From: Thermoplasmatales archaeon
Lineage (GTDB): Archaea; Thermoplasmatota; E2; UBA202; JdFR-43
Assembly (NCBI GenBank): GCA_014361245.1
Contig: JACIWB010000003.1
Span: forward strand, 1 to 57,532
Direction: 5' to 3'
DNA length: 57,532 nucleotides
Shown: in pieces, positions 23,003 through 32,602 of the stretch
How the letters are laid out: each line of letters opens with the position of its first letter
Position numbering within the stretch: the first letter of the stretch is position 1
Notes under the pieces: generated by a model
Database searches by the model: none
What the model was told of the DNA's origin: nothing
The model's input: only the letters and a program-made list of their open reading frames with translations
Position numbers and translations under genes: made by a program

Positions 23003-23999
23003 TTTTCCACATTTTTGGATATGTTCCGGGTTTCATTATAACTCTTTTTGTATCCGCTACTATGCCACGATCTTTTTCAATTATTTCCCTTGTGCTCATC
23101 AGTGCCTCTGCAATTGCAACAACTTCTCCCTTTAAAGTTTTTATTGCAATCTTGCTTCCCCTTTTTATTCCTGTTTCAACCATTGCAACTCCTGGAATCA
23201 TGAGATTTGCTCCATGGCATATTGCATCAACTGCCGAATCTTTTATTATTATATCTGGGAGATGCTCTACAAGTGTTTCAACTGGATAAATAATTTTTTT
23301 GATAAATTCTTTTCCCTCCTCTTTCCAGAAAATATAGGCATCAAGTAGCTCCTGCAAAAATATTGCATCCTCCTCCTCAAAAATTCCTGTTTTTGTTCTT
23401 CTGAGTTCTTCCATATGTGCCCCTACTCCCAACTTTTTTCCTATATCCTCACACAAAACCCTTATATATGTTCCTCCCTCGCATCCAACTTTAAAAAGAA
23501 CATCCTTTCCATCCATTTCAATTATGTTTATATAATATATAGTTCTCTGCCTTCTAACTCTTTTCACAGCAGCTTCCTTTGGTGGAGTCTGCCATATTTT
23601 ACCGACAAAACTTTTTATAACTTCTCTTAATTTTTTTTCATCAACATTTGAATGAAGTTGCATCACACACACATATTCCTTTGATATTTCATGCATAAGC
23701 CCTATTGCTTTTGTTGCGTTCTCCAAGGCAATTGGTAAAACACCGCTTACATTTGGGTCAAGAGTTCCTCCATGCCCCGCTTTATTTAAATGAAGAATTT
23801 CTTTTACCCATGCAGCCACCTGGTGGGATGTTGGCCCGCAGGGCTTATCTATAATAACAACTCCATTCTCAATTGCTTCTTCAATACTTCTCTTGCTCGG
23901 CTCTTTCCCAAAAAATGGGCTTGCCTCCTCCTCACTTTTTACAAACCTTTTTCTTTTTATTTTGGGTACCATCTGCAACTCCTCTTCTTCATCGGACAA
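22998..23999 (-). CDS. cbf5: tRNA/rRNA pseudouridine synthase Cbf5
   Basis: The catalytic subunit of archaeal H/ACA ribonucleoproteins; it also makes pseudouridine 55 in tRNA. 333 residues: an N-terminal extension, the TruB domain with the catalytic Asp in AGHGGTLDPNVSG, YVCVMQLHS and GCEGGTYIRVLCEDIG, and a C-terminal PUA domain (about 240-325: DSAVDAICHGANLMIPGV and GEVVAIAEALM). Its start overlaps the end of thyX by 43 bases; a later Met at residue 10 would shorten but not remove the overlap. Its stop codon lies within the 5' end of tRNA-Ser, which is transcribed in the same direction. Confidence 0.96.
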   Translation of the reverse strand: MSDEEEELQMVPKIKRKRFVKSEEEASPFFGKEPSKRSIEEAIENGVVIIDKPCGPTSHQVAAWVKEILHLNKAGHGGTLDPNVSGVLPIALENATKAIGLMHEISKEYVCVMQLHSNVDEKKLREVIKSFVGKIWQTPPKEAAVKRVRRQRTIYYINIIEMDGKDVLFKVGCEGGTYIRVLCEDIGKKLGVGAHMEELRRTKTGIFEEEDAIFLQELLDAYIFWKEEGKEFIKKIIYPVETLVEHLPDIIIKDSAVDAICHGANLMIPGVAMVETGIKRGSKIAIKTLKGEVVAIAEALMSTREIIEKDRGIVADTKRVIMKPGTYPKMWKS

Positions 24000-24601
24000 A
24001 TTTTCTTCGTTTTGCAGGGTGGGCCAGCATTTTCAAATATTGTTGGGGCAACCTGTTTAACTAATTTAAGCATTTTCCATGCGAGCATTCTTATTTCCCA
24101 TTGGGCATGAAGACAGCATCTCAATTCAAAAAAATTCAAAAGAGAGCGGGCATTCATTGAAACAATTATTGAAGTGCAGGCTGCGTTTGGTAAAATATAG
24201 CGGGCATCTTCAATTGGCACATCCTTCCTCATTTCATCATAAAGTTCCCATATTTTTTTAATCATTTCATTATATTTTTTTCCATATTTTTTTCTTAATG
24301 AAGGAGGGACAACATAACTCATTTCCTGAACAACATATCTCTGACTTTGCTGCGAGTAGGATGCTATTCTATGTCTTACAAGTTGATGGGTCAATGCTCT
24401 TGAAACACCCGATATTTCAAAAGTAAAATATGCATGTTCAACAACGCTTGTATGCCCCATTTCAATTACCGCCCTTAAAATTTTTTTAACCTTTTCCTCT
24501 TTTTGCAGTTCTTCAAATTTTTTTTTTGAATGGGTAAAAATAGCAGAAATTCCAGCAATAATATCTGGCTCAGGTGTATAAGCTATTAATCTAACATCCA
24601 T
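23957..24601 (-). CDS. thyX: Flavin-dependent thymidylate synthase ThyX
   Basis: Makes dTMP from dUMP with methylene-tetrahydrofolate and FAD/NADPH. 214 residues from the ATG at 24601 (MDVRLIAYTPEPD); a longer reading frame would run into the upstream gene. Key motifs: MGHTSVVEHAYFTFEI and the ThyX signature RHRIASYSQQSQRY, then the ARSLLNFFELRCCLHAQWEIR substrate region. It lies one base after the COG1395 regulator gene and overlaps cbf5, forming one minus-strand operon. The classical ThyA enzyme is not in this window. Confidence 0.96.
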   Translation of the reverse strand: MDVRLIAYTPEPDIIAGISAIFTHSKKKFEELQKEEKVKKILRAVIEMGHTSVVEHAYFTFEISGVSRALTHQLVRHRIASYSQQSQRYVVQEMSYVVPPSLRKKYGKKYNEMIKKIWELYDEMRKDVPIEDARYILPNAACTSIIVSMNARSLLNFFELRCCLHAQWEIRMLAWKMLKLVKQVAPTIFENAGPPCKTKKICPMKKRSCRWYPK

Positions 24602-24602
24602 T

Positions 24603-25505
24603 TTATTCCGTCTCCAGCAAATCAATTAATTCTTCCGGATCTCTAACCCTCTTTAATTCATCTTTCTCAATCACTGGAATCCCTTCTATAAATTTTACTT
24701 TTGATTTTTCTGCAAGAATAAATGATTTTCTTTCAATAACTCTTGATATATTTGAGATTATCCCTGCTCTTTCAAAAATCTTTCTGTCGTTTATCCCAAC
24801 TATAAAAATTTCATCTAAAAGCTTTGAAACTGCGTTAAATGGGCTTCTGTAAGTAGGAAAGATGAAAGCTCCAATATCTTCCATGATTTTAAGCATTTCA
24901 TCCCTTATTTCCTTCATCTCTATCTCCTCTCTTTCTATTTCCTCAAATAAAGTTATCGGCTTGATGAAATCATATCCAATATAGCGAGCCATTCTCTCAG
25001 CAACTTCAACACTTGCACGCTCCCCTCTCTCATACATCTGAATTGTTTTTCTTGAAACACCAGCTATTCTTGCCAGCTGCCCGATAGAAAGCTCCTTTTC
25101 CTTCTTTAGCCTGCTAAAAGCTTCTCCATCTATATTCACATAAAATCCCCCAGGCGCAGCGCATACAACAGGCGGGCGCCCCCTGATGTAGTTCTCGAGA
25201 GTTTTGAGGGTAAGAATGGGCACTCCATATCTGAAATATACAATATCATCTTCAAGAAAAGTGGAGCATGTTTTTTCTCCTACTATTATGGGCAGAGCAC
25301 CTAAAAATCTTGATATTGAAATAAGTTCCTTCGCGTTTTCTTCGTTTATTGAGTCTATGTTGTTCAATACTTTTATGATTAAGAGCAGGTTATCCCTTCT
25401 CGCAACAAAATCAAAGCTACTCGGTCTTATCTTACATATCCTGCTGCAGTAAAACCCCGATCTTGTAAGAAGCATTTGTGTTGATTGAAGCAGTTCTTCC
25501 TTCAT
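24603..25505 (-). CDS. Archaeal HTH transcriptional regulator, COG1395 family
   Basis: 300 residues. The N-terminal 110 residues resemble a nuclease-like fold without clear catalysis (SSFDFVARRDNLLLIIKVLNN). A Cro/C1-type helix-turn-helix follows near 133-190 (LSIGQLARIAGVSRKTIQMYERG), then a C-terminal regulatory domain ending in the acidic DPEELIDLLETE. This order is characteristic of the conserved archaeal COG1395 family of putative regulators. It heads the regulator-thyX-cbf5-tRNA run and is divergent from tiaS across a 42-base gap with a shared TATA region. Its targets are unknown. Confidence 0.85.
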   Translation of the reverse strand: MKEELLQSTQMLLTRSGFYCSRICKIRPSSFDFVARRDNLLLIIKVLNNIDSINEENAKELISISRFLGALPIIVGEKTCSTFLEDDIVYFRYGVPILTLKTLENYIRGRPPVVCAAPGGFYVNIDGEAFSRLKKEKELSIGQLARIAGVSRKTIQMYERGERASVEVAERMARYIGYDFIKPITLFEEIEREEIEMKEIRDEMLKIMEDIGAFIFPTYRSPFNAVSKLLDEIFIVGINDRKIFERAGIISNISRVIERKSFILAEKSKVKFIEGIPVIEKDELKRVRDPEELIDLLETE

Positions 25506-25518
25506 TATGACTATATAC

Positions 25519-25532
25519 TTATATATATAAAA
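25519..25532. promoter_or_regulatory. Shared near-palindromic TATA of COG1395 gene and tiaS
   Basis: Only 42 bases separate two divergent start codons (25505 leftward, 25548 rightward). The middle holds a ttatatatataa run that reads as a TATA box on both strands, about 15-25 bases from each start. Both messages would be leaderless or nearly so, and the two genes must share or compete for one TBP site. Confidence 0.5.
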
Positions 25533-25547
25533 ACTTAATTAAAATTT

Positions 25548-26819
25548 GTGTGGATTGGAATAGATGATACAGATGCTCTAAACAAAGGATGCACAACTTT
25601 TGTTGCAACTGAAATTATAAAAGATATTGTTTCCTTGGGATATGACTTAATTGGTTATCCCCGCATTGTTAGGTTGAACCCAAATATTTTATGGAAGACA
25701 AGAGGAAATGCTACGATTGCCATTCAGGTTGGAATTGGAGGAGGTAGAAAAAATTGCATTGGGGAAATTGGTGAAAAAATATATATTTATGAAAAGAAAA
25801 AGAAGGAAGCAGATGAAGAGGATATAATAGAGGTTGTTGATAGAATTATAAGAGAAAAATCAAGCGAGGAAGCAAATCCTGCATGGGTAGTGAGCAAGAG
25901 AAAGTTCAGCAGAAAATTATACAGCAAAGCGGTAAAAGAAATTGTTTCAGTGAAAGAAGTTAAAAAAATTTTACAGGAAAATGGAGCAAAATATAGATGT
26001 TATAGAGGAGAAATAGGATTGGTTGGGGCTTCTTCAGCAATTTCATGGAAACCATATGATAGGACATATGAACTCCTTACTTATACAAGTGGTAAAAAAT
26101 ATATTGAAAAAGAAAGCGTAATAAAAATGGACAGGTTATTTCCTTCCACATTTAACAATTATGATTATGAAAATGATTATATAGCAATTTTTCCGAAAGC
26201 AAATTCTCCTGTATTTTATGGGATAAGAGGGGAAAATGCGGAAGATTTAAAGGAAGCAATGAAAATTTTGGTTTCCTCTCCTATCGAGAGATGGCTTATT
26301 TTTGAAACAAATCAAGCAACTGATGAGCATTTGCAGAGAAAGAAAATAGAAGAAATAAAACCATATGAATCTGTGATTGTAAAAGGAAAGGTTAAAAAAG
26401 AGCCATTTCACATAGAAGGAGGGCATTTAATATTTTCAATAATTAATGGAAGGGAAATAGATTGCGCAGCATATGAGCCCACAAAAAATTTCAGGAAATT
26501 AATAGAAAAATTAAAGCAAGGAGATGAAGTGATTGTTTATGGGGGGGTTAGAGAGAAGCCGTTTACAATAAATATAGAAAAAATAGAAATAAAAAAAGTT
26601 GTTGAGATATATAAAAAAATAGAAAATCCTTTTTGCGAAAATTGCAATAAGCATATGAAATCAATTGGAAAAAATAAGGGATACCGCTGCCCCAAGTGCG
26701 GGAAAAAAGCCGGCGAAAAAGATGCAAGGTATATAAAAATAGAAAGACCAAAACCAGGAATATATGAGGTTCCAGTAATGGCAAGGCGCCACCTCTCAAA
26801 ACCCCTAAAAAGATTTTAA
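25548..26819 (+). CDS. tiaS: tRNA(Ile2) 2-agmatinylcytidine synthetase TiaS
   Basis: Modifies C34 of the CAU-anticodon tRNA-Ile with agmatine so that it reads AUA codons; universal in archaea. 423 residues. The N-terminus WIGIDDTDALNKGCTTFVA is the ATP/tRNA-binding opening of the family, followed by LIGYPRIVRLNPNILWKTRGN. A later segment (VIVKGKVKKEP to VIVYGGVREKP) is an OB-fold, and the C-terminus has a zinc ribbon (CENC and CPKC). The start is GTG at 25548 (V-W-I-G-I-D-D), with no better ATG in frame. It overlaps the convergent lipase-like gene by four bases. An AUA-rich host makes the enzyme essential. Confidence 0.95.
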   Translation: MWIGIDDTDALNKGCTTFVATEIIKDIVSLGYDLIGYPRIVRLNPNILWKTRGNATIAIQVGIGGGRKNCIGEIGEKIYIYEKKKKEADEEDIIEVVDRIIREKSSEEANPAWVVSKRKFSRKLYSKAVKEIVSVKEVKKILQENGAKYRCYRGEIGLVGASSAISWKPYDRTYELLTYTSGKKYIEKESVIKMDRLFPSTFNNYDYENDYIAIFPKANSPVFYGIRGENAEDLKEAMKILVSSPIERWLIFETNQATDEHLQRKKIEEIKPYESVIVKGKVKKEPFHIEGGHLIFSIINGREIDCAAYEPTKNFRKLIEKLKQGDEVIVYGGVREKPFTINIEKIEIKKVVEIYKKIENPFCENCNKHMKSIGKNKGYRCPKCGKKAGEKDARYIKIERPKPGIYEVPVMARRHLSKPLKRF

Positions 26820-28384
26820 TTTATTAAATGCTCTATTATATAATCATGAACTCTTTCATTTATTGCAATTAGCGAAATGTGATCTTCTTTTCCGAGAGGC
26901 CATGCTGCCCCTTCCAAAATATAGAGTGGTTTTCCTTCGATATAAGGGCTTTCTGTGGGGCATAAACCATCTGAGTAGTGGGCTATACCATCGTTATCAA
27001 AATCTCTTGGAAAATCTCCAAAAATAATACCTATGTCTCCTCCAATTGCATAATAATCAATTAAATCGCTTGTATTGTAACCCATTGCTTGTAAGAAAGG
27101 AGAATTATAAATCATATCTGGAACTTGAGCAATCCACCATGGAAAATATGCATATTTTATTATGTTTTTCAAAAAATATTCATTTATATTTGGTGGAACT
27201 CCATGGCAGGGCGTGCCAACAACAATTAAATCATCTATTTGGTGGGGTCCTATTGCAACATCAGCATCTCCATCTCCATACCATGGATTACCATTTCCAT
27301 CCCAGCTATCATTCCAGTAATCTACATCTGACATATAATGCTCAGCCATAAATCTTGCAATAAGACCACCCATGCTATGAGCAACTATATCTATTGTTTG
27401 ATTTGTGGGATAGCCATTTAAAACAAGAGCATCCCTTATTTTTTGGGATACTTTTGCAGCAATCCATGGAATATGGTGCTCACTCCATTCTGGCTCATAA
27501 GTAAGCCATTGTATTCCTGGCTTGTTTAAATCAAAATCAAGCACCTTAAATCCTTTTTCCTGCAATTTTTGTGTTAGGTTCCACCATGTATAATTTAAAA
27601 GTGCGGGACTTACGCTTCCAACCCATCCATGAATAAGAACAATAGGAAAATCGCCTGATTTTTCAGGAATTATCGATATTTTTATGCTTGTTTTACATCC
27701 TTCATAATCTATATAGCCAGAAAGATTTCTTTCATATTCAGCAAAAATTTCAACTTCTGATGTTTCATTAACATTTGAAAGAAAGAAAGGAACTTCCGCC
27801 AATCCATTTTTATCCGTATAACTAATTTTTTCAATAAACTTTTTTCCTTTAACAAAAAAACTCCATTTCACGCTTGCATTCTCAATCGGCTTTTTCTCCT
27901 CTCTTGAAATTAGGCTTGCCTTAAAAAGACAAGTTTCTCCAGCAACAATCTCATTTCTGCTACAACTTAAACTTATTTCAGTTTCATAAATTTTTGGATA
28001 AATAACTAAACTTGCAAAATCTTCTATGACATACTCTCCAACTCTTACAATTGCAATTATCTTAACCTTGTATTCCTCTTCATTCACATCATAGGGTGCA
28101 AAATAATTCATCTCCAAAATCCTTCTGTTATCTTCGCAATAATCATTTTTTTTCTCAAGTCTGCCAGTGCTTTCATTTGCCTCAATGCGCCAGGTTATTT
28201 CCGCGCTGCTTGCGTTTCCCTCTATAGTTAATGTTAAATTTGTATTTTTTCCCTCTTCAATATATAAAATTTTTGGAGTTAGCTTTATTTCTATTCCCTC
28301 CTTTTTTGGATTTTTTAAAAAAAGGAAAGATGCTAAAATAATAATAGACATGATAATAATTATAACAAAGATTTTATTTTTCAT
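26816..28384 (-). CDS. Exported lipase-like alpha/beta hydrolase
   Basis: 522 residues. The N-terminal hydrophobic helix (about 4-24) is a signal anchor. The next ~230 residues are two beta-sandwich (Ig/Big-like) domains. The alpha/beta hydrolase domain opens with FPIVLIHGWVGS near 245, the oxyanion strand, and has the nucleophile elbow AHSMGG; a later acidic stretch and GKEDHISL near the end supply plausible Asp and His. It resembles extracellular triacylglycerol lipases or esterases of the PGAP1/lipase-2 type. The substrate is unknown. Its ATG overlaps the purF stop (ATGA), an unexpected pairing of an exported enzyme with purine synthesis. Confidence 0.75.
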   Translation of the reverse strand: MKNKIFVIIIIMSIIILASFLFLKNPKKEGIEIKLTPKILYIEEGKNTNLTLTIEGNASSAEITWRIEANESTGRLEKKNDYCEDNRRILEMNYFAPYDVNEEEYKVKIIAIVRVGEYVIEDFASLVIYPKIYETEISLSCSRNEIVAGETCLFKASLISREEKKPIENASVKWSFFVKGKKFIEKISYTDKNGLAEVPFFLSNVNETSEVEIFAEYERNLSGYIDYEGCKTSIKISIIPEKSGDFPIVLIHGWVGSVSPALLNYTWWNLTQKLQEKGFKVLDFDLNKPGIQWLTYEPEWSEHHIPWIAAKVSQKIRDALVLNGYPTNQTIDIVAHSMGGLIARFMAEHYMSDVDYWNDSWDGNGNPWYGDGDADVAIGPHQIDDLIVVGTPCHGVPPNINEYFLKNIIKYAYFPWWIAQVPDMIYNSPFLQAMGYNTSDLIDYYAIGGDIGIIFGDFPRDFDNDGIAHYSDGLCPTESPYIEGKPLYILEGAAWPLGKEDHISLIAINERVHDYIIEHLIN

Positions 28385-29760
28385 GTTAGCACATTTTGAA
28401 ATCTTTGCTTTTCTCCTTTAATTTTTACAGGATACTCTCCAGTTATGCATCCAAGGCATAAATCTTTCCTATCTTTTCCAATTGCTTTAATCATTCCATC
28501 TATTGATATGTAAGCAAGTGTATCCGCATCTATTTCCTTTCTTATCTCTTCTATACTTCTTTTTGATGCTATTAATTGCTCTCTTGTTGTCATATCTATC
28601 CCAAGATAGCAGGGAGCGATTATCGGAGGAGATGCGATTCTTACATGCACTTCTTTTGCTCCATAATCACGGAGCAATCTAACAATTTTTTTCATTGTTG
28701 TTCCTCTTACTATAGAGTCATCAACAATAATTATTCTCTTATCCTTTATAATACTTCTAACAGGATTTAATTTGAGCAAAACAGCCCTTTCTCTTACATT
28801 TTGAGAGGGCATTATAAAAGTTCTTGTAATATACCTATTTTTCATAAGCCCCTCCGCCATAGCGATGCCACTTGCTTTTGAATAGCCATATGCATGAGCC
28901 CTTCCAGAATCTGGAATTGGAACAACATAATCAGCATCTACTGGACTTTCCTCAGCGAGAATTTCTCCCAATTTTTCTCTTGTTTTATAAACATCAACTC
29001 CATCGATAAGCGAGTCTGCTCTTGCAAAATATACATACTCAAAAAAACAGTGTGCTTTATGTTCTTCCTTTGAAAGAATATAGCTTCTATATTCATTTGG
29101 CTTTATTTCTACAAGCTCACCTGGCTCAACATCCCTTACAAATTCCCCTCCAAGAGCATCTATTGCAACAGATTCAGAACATATGATATAGCCATCATCT
29201 ATTTTTCCAATACAAAGAGGTTTTATTCCGAGAGGATCTCTTAAACCAAAAACTCTATTGTTTATCATAAATGTAAATGAATAAGAACCCTCTATTCTTT
29301 TTATAATTCTTTTTATAGCTTTTTCAACATTTACATCCCTAAGATAATCAGAAAGCATGTAAGCAATTGCTTCCTCCTCGCTTCCATAAACAAAATTATA
29401 TCCCTTCTTCATCATTTCCTCTTTTATTTCAGATGAATTTACGATTATTCCATTGTGGGCAATTGCAATGTCACCAGCAGAAGTATGTAGGCTGAAAGGC
29501 TGGGCATTTTCTGGGGTAGAAATCTTTATAGAATAATATACATGTCCTATTCCTTCGCTCCCCTTCAGCTCTTCAAAATTTGTTTTATTAAAAGCCTCCT
29601 CAGCCAGTCCTACCCCCCTATATAATTTTATTCCCTCATCATACAATGCCATTCCCGCCGCCTCTTGCCCGCGATGCTGCATTGCTACGAGAGCAAAATA
29701 TATTTTTTCAGCTACATTTTTGCGGGATGAAATTGCGACAACCCCACATTTTTCATTCAT
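28381..29760 (-). CDS. purF: Amidophosphoribosyltransferase
   Basis: First step of purine synthesis: PRPP and glutamine give phosphoribosylamine. 459 residues. The N-terminal nucleophile Cys5 ([10 protein letters not shown]) would be exposed by removing a four-residue propeptide. The PRPP-binding loop is [12 protein letters not shown]. Cys residues in [20 protein letters not shown] and LCLGC lie where the [4Fe-4S] ligands of the Bacillus-type enzyme lie, so a cluster is likely. It overlaps the end of rpl37e and the start of the lipase-like gene, making a minus-strand operon with lsm and rpl37e. Confidence 0.96.
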   Translation of the reverse strand: MNEKCGVVAISSRKNVAEKIYFALVAMQHRGQEAAGMALYDEGIKLYRGVGLAEEAFNKTNFEELKGSEGIGHVYYSIKISTPENAQPFSLHTSAGDIAIAHNGIIVNSSEIKEEMMKKGYNFVYGSEEEAIAYMLSDYLRDVNVEKAIKRIIKRIEGSYSFTFMINNRVFGLRDPLGIKPLCIGKIDDGYIICSESVAIDALGGEFVRDVEPGELVEIKPNEYRSYILSKEEHKAHCFFEYVYFARADSLIDGVDVYKTREKLGEILAEESPVDADYVVPIPDSGRAHAYGYSKASGIAMAEGLMKNRYITRTFIMPSQNVRERAVLLKLNPVRSIIKDKRIIIVDDSIVRGTTMKKIVRLLRDYGAKEVHVRIASPPIIAPCYLGIDMTTREQLIASKRSIEEIRKEIDADTLAYISIDGMIKAIGKDRKDLCLGCITGEYPVKIKGEKQRFQNVLT

Positions 29761-29911
29761 TTTTCCAGTTATATTTTCTCAATCTTTTAGAGCGGCCAAA
29801 TCCGCAGTAGGCACAGTATTTTTTCCTTACATGATAAGCATGCCTTCCACATCTTCTGCATACAATATGCGTCTTTTTTCCTCCTTCTTTTGAAGGTGTT
29901 CCCTTACCCAT
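29753..29911 (-). CDS. rpl37e: Large ribosomal subunit protein eL37 (L37e)
   Basis: A 52-residue zinc-ribbon ribosomal protein found only in archaea and eukaryotes. The reading frame starts [20 protein letters not shown] and has C-x2-C pairs (CRRC, CAYC) followed by [16 protein letters not shown]-type bases lie a few bases before the ATG. Its last codons overlap the purF start. The lsm-rpl37e pair is a widely conserved archaeal arrangement. Confidence 0.95.
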   Translation of the reverse strand: MGKGTPSKEGGKKTHIVCRRCGRHAYHVRKKYCAYCGFGRSKRLRKYNWKNE

Positions 29912-29924
29912 TTTATCACTCCTC

Positions 29925-30140
29925 TTAAGCCATTATATATATTATATTGTCTCCCCTTACAATAACCTTATCCAAATCCCTCTTTTTTTCCCCATTTATT
30001 ATTTCCTCTGCGTTTTTGAGTATTAAGTTAAGGTGAGGGTGGTCATATCCTTCAAGTATGCCTCGATATTCTTTATCGCCCTTAATCTCAACAACCACCC
30101 TTTTCTCAATGCTTGAATGAATTAATTCCAAAGGTTTCAT
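29925..30140 (-). CDS. Sm-like archaeal protein (SmAP/LSm)
   Basis: 71 residues that form the Sm fold and assemble into heptameric rings binding U-rich RNA. Sm1 is visible as [21 protein letters not shown] with HLNLIL, and Sm2 as [12 protein letters not shown]. It is first in the lsm-rpl37e-purF run, 13 bases before rpl37e. A TATA-like tract (minus-strand tttatacaat) lies just upstream of the start codon. Confidence 0.95.
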   Translation of the reverse strand: MKPLELIHSSIEKRVVVEIKGDKEYRGILEGYDHPHLNLILKNAEEIINGEKKRDLDKVIVRGDNIIYIMA

Positions 30141-30194
30141 GTTATTGTATAAATAGGAGTTAATAAATTTTTGCTTTATTCGATGCTTTTAACT

Positions 30195-30600
30195 TAACCA
30201 AAATTTTCGGTAAAAATATGCATCCCATAGAATGCATTTGGTGATAAATGCAAAGGGATGCAATTATTGAAAGAAAAATGTATCGTTATGAGAGATAAAA
30301 CCAGTGGAATTCATATATTCGTAAGGAGAAGCAGAACTGCCATATGGAACTGGCTGCACAAATTCGGAGTGTATTGAAAAATAGCATCGCAGATAAAATG
30401 CCCTATTGTGTGCGATGCAAAACAGATGGAAGGGCATGGTATTTGATACTGAAAAGATAGAACATTTTGATACCTATTTTCCAAGCAAGAGATGGAAAAT
30501 AAAACATGTGAAGCTCTGGTTTTCCATTTATGTTTTCTATTATAATTTGATACGGAGCCATCAGAGTTTATCCAAAAAATCCCCAGTTTTTTTATTGTAG
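30195..30600 (+). pseudogene. Decayed DDE transposase remnant (IS6/IS240-like)
   Basis: This occupies most of the 589-base gap between lsm and the hydrogenase operon. Readable pieces are an HTH-like SRTAIWNWLHKFG stretch near 30320-30375 and a C-terminal end: HFDTYFPSKRWKIKHVKLW, then FYYNLIRSHQSLSKKSP near 30460-30590. The latter matches the F-x-YYN-x-IRPHxSL-x-K-TP ending of IS6/IS240-like transposases. Stops, frame changes and a missing middle show it is dead. No terminal inverted repeats were found. It is not part of the tRNA island. Confidence 0.65.
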
Positions 30601-30610
30601 AGGGGTAAAA

Positions 30611-30733
30611 ATGGATAATGAACATGAAAGATTCATAGTAGCATTTGCAGGAGGTAATGCAATGCTAAATTTAACAGCACCTTCACATGTTAGAAAAATT
30701 AATATACACAATTTTTATCCCTACTTGAAATGA
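30611..30733 (+). CDS. Possible 40-residue leader ORF of hydrogenase operon
   Basis: A short frame ([19 protein letters not shown], later [16 protein letters not shown]) starts after GAGGGG, a reasonable ribosome-binding match, and ends in an ATGA overlap with the first hydrogenase gene. The same ATGA coupling joins several downstream genes. It matches no family I know and may be chance or the tail of a lost gene, since it directly follows a transposase relic. Confidence 0.35.
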   Translation: MDNEHERFIVAFAGGNAMLNLTAPSHVRKINIHNFYPYLK

Positions 30734-31764
30734 GATATTTAAAGATAGAAAAAGATAGGACATATGAATTTCTTGAAAAATTGAAAAAATATGGAAAGCT
30801 TTACGCTCCTGTTAAGATATCTGATAAATTTTATCTAAGGAAAGAAATAGAGGATGTAAAAGAAATTGCGTTTGATTATCAGCGCACATTGTTGCCTCTT
30901 AAAAAATATTTCCTGCCAACATGCGAAAAAATGTTTGATATAGATATTGAAAAAAATGAATATAGGGAAAATCTGGAAAAGATTGAGCCATTTGTTATAT
31001 TTGGGGCTCATGCCTGCGAGATTGTCGGGCTTCGAATTCTCGATGGAGTATATTTAAATGTTTATCCTGATATATATTATGCAAGAAGGAGGAAGGCAGG
31101 AATAATAATAGGGCTTAGTTGTTTGCCAGATGAATACTGTTTTTGCAATTTAAGAAGAACTGATTTTGTAGATATAGGGTTTGATTTGTTTTTTCATGAA
31201 TTGCCAGATGGCTATTTAATAAGGGTCGGAAGTCAGAGAGGGCACGAAATTGTTGATGAAAATATAGAATTGTTTAAGAGCGTTGAGCAAAAAGACATAG
31301 ATGCTTTTAGGGAATTTGAAGAAAGAAGGCAAAAATCATTTAAATATCAGGGAAGCTTTGATAACATTCGCTACATTCTTGAATTAACAGCAAATGATAG
31401 GTTATGGGATGAAGAAAGTGAAAAATGCCTTGGGTGTGGAAACTGCACAATGACATGTCCAACATGCAGATGCTATGATGTGCAGGATATACCGAGAATA
31501 AATTTAAAAAGCGGTGAGAGAATAAGATTCTGGGATTCATGCCAGTTCAGGAGCCACGGGCTTGTGGCGGGCGGGCACAATTTCAGGGAAACAAAGAAGG
31601 ATAGATTCTTTAATAGATATGTGTGCAAGAATTCTTACTTCTATCCGCTTGGCACTTCCTATTGTGTAGGGTGTGGAAACTGCACATATTTCTGCCCGGC
31701 AAACATTGACTTTCAAAAAAATCTGGACAAAATAAGAAGCAATTATGAGGTGATACATGGATAA
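30730..31764 (+). CDS. hydB: Sulfhydrogenase (NiFe group 3b) beta subunit
   Basis: The iron-sulfur electron-transfer subunit of the cytosolic NAD(P)-linked hydrogenase/sulfhydrogenase. 344 residues with two ferredoxin-type motifs near the C-terminus: [16 protein letters not shown] near 236 and [14 protein letters not shown] near 315. The N-terminal part contains [17 protein letters not shown], as in the Pyrococcus HydB and anaerobic sulfite reductase A families. It passes electrons between the gamma flavoprotein and the hydrogenase module. Upstream is a decayed transposase, so the promoter must lie in about 130 bases; ttaatatac about 35 bases before the ATG is a candidate TATA. Confidence 0.92.
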   Translation: MRYLKIEKDRTYEFLEKLKKYGKLYAPVKISDKFYLRKEIEDVKEIAFDYQRTLLPLKKYFLPTCEKMFDIDIEKNEYRENLEKIEPFVIFGAHACEIVGLRILDGVYLNVYPDIYYARRRKAGIIIGLSCLPDEYCFCNLRRTDFVDIGFDLFFHELPDGYLIRVGSQRGHEIVDENIELFKSVEQKDIDAFREFEERRQKSFKYQGSFDNIRYILELTANDRLWDEESEKCLGCGNCTMTCPTCRCYDVQDIPRINLKSGERIRFWDSCQFRSHGLVAGGHNFRETKKDRFFNRYVCKNSYFYPLGTSYCVGCGNCTYFCPANIDFQKNLDKIRSNYEVIHG

Positions 31765-32602
31765 TGTTTATTCAGTTTATAAATGCAGGGTGCTCAGAAC
31801 TTATGATTTGACGGATGAGGAAAAATTATTTCTTTTTCGCTTCGAAGATTCTGTAATAGCAGAAAAATGGGGCTTTATTCCCGGGCAATTTGTTCAGCTT
31901 ACTCTTCCCGGTGTTGGAGAAGTGCCAATTTCAATATGCTCTTCACCAATGAGAAAGGGCTTTTTTGAATTATGCATAAAAACCGCAGGCAGAGTTACCC
32001 AAAAAATACACGAAATGAAGCCAGGGGATATTGCAGGAGTAAGAGGTCCATATGGTAACGGTTTTCCAGTTCAGAAATTTGAGGAAAAGGACTTATTGCT
32101 TATAGGATGTGGAATTGGGATGGCTCCCCTTCGCTCAGTCTTTATGTATGCTGTCGATAACAGATGGAAATTTGGAAATATTACAGTTATAAACAGCGCA
32201 AGAACAGGAAATAAGCTTCTTTTCAGAAAGGAGCTCGAGGCAATGCGCGATATGGCGGAAGCAGAAAACATAAGAATAATTCAAACGGTTACACGCGACC
32301 CCGACTGGCCTGGCTGGGTTGGCAGGGCGCAGGAGCACATAAGACATGCAAACACCAATCCTAAAAATTCCTATGTGTGTGTGTGCGGGCCACCTCAGGT
32401 TTATCATGAAATTTTTGAGAAGTTAATAGAAGGGGGGTATAATCCTCGTAACATATATGTTACTCTTGAAAGAAGAATGAAATGTGGCGTCGGAAAATGC
32501 GGGCATTGTATTGCGGGTTCATCAACATTTCTAAAGTACATATGCATAGATGGACCAGTATTCGGTTATTATGATATAATTTCAGTATCTGGACTTATAT
32601 GA
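31757..32602 (+). CDS. hydG: Sulfhydrogenase gamma subunit (FAD/NAD(P)-binding)
   Basis: A ferredoxin reductase-like flavoprotein that exchanges electrons with NAD(P)H. 281 residues: an FAD-binding beta-barrel ([19 protein letters not shown]), a nucleotide-binding domain starting [29 protein letters not shown], and a C-terminal CGVGKCGHC motif that binds a [2Fe-2S] cluster, as in dihydroorotate dehydrogenase electron-transfer subunits. It overlaps hydB by eight bases and hydD by four. Confidence 0.93.
   Translation: MDNVYSVYKCRVLRTYDLTDEEKLFLFRFEDSVIAEKWGFIPGQFVQLTLPGVGEVPISICSSPMRKGFFELCIKTAGRVTQKIHEMKPGDIAGVRGPYGNGFPVQKFEEKDLLLIGCGIGMAPLRSVFMYAVDNRWKFGNITVINSARTGNKLLFRKELEAMRDMAEAENIRIIQTVTRDPDWPGWVGRAQEHIRHANTNPKNSYVCVCGPPQVYHEIFEKLIEGGYNPRNIYVTLERRMKCGVGKCGHCIAGSSTFLKYICIDGPVFGYYDIISVSGLI

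Noticed and set aside
30195-30600. Transposase relic as part of the tRNA island
   Set aside because: It lies 7 kb beyond the right attachment site, past intact host genes, and belongs to a different transposase type.
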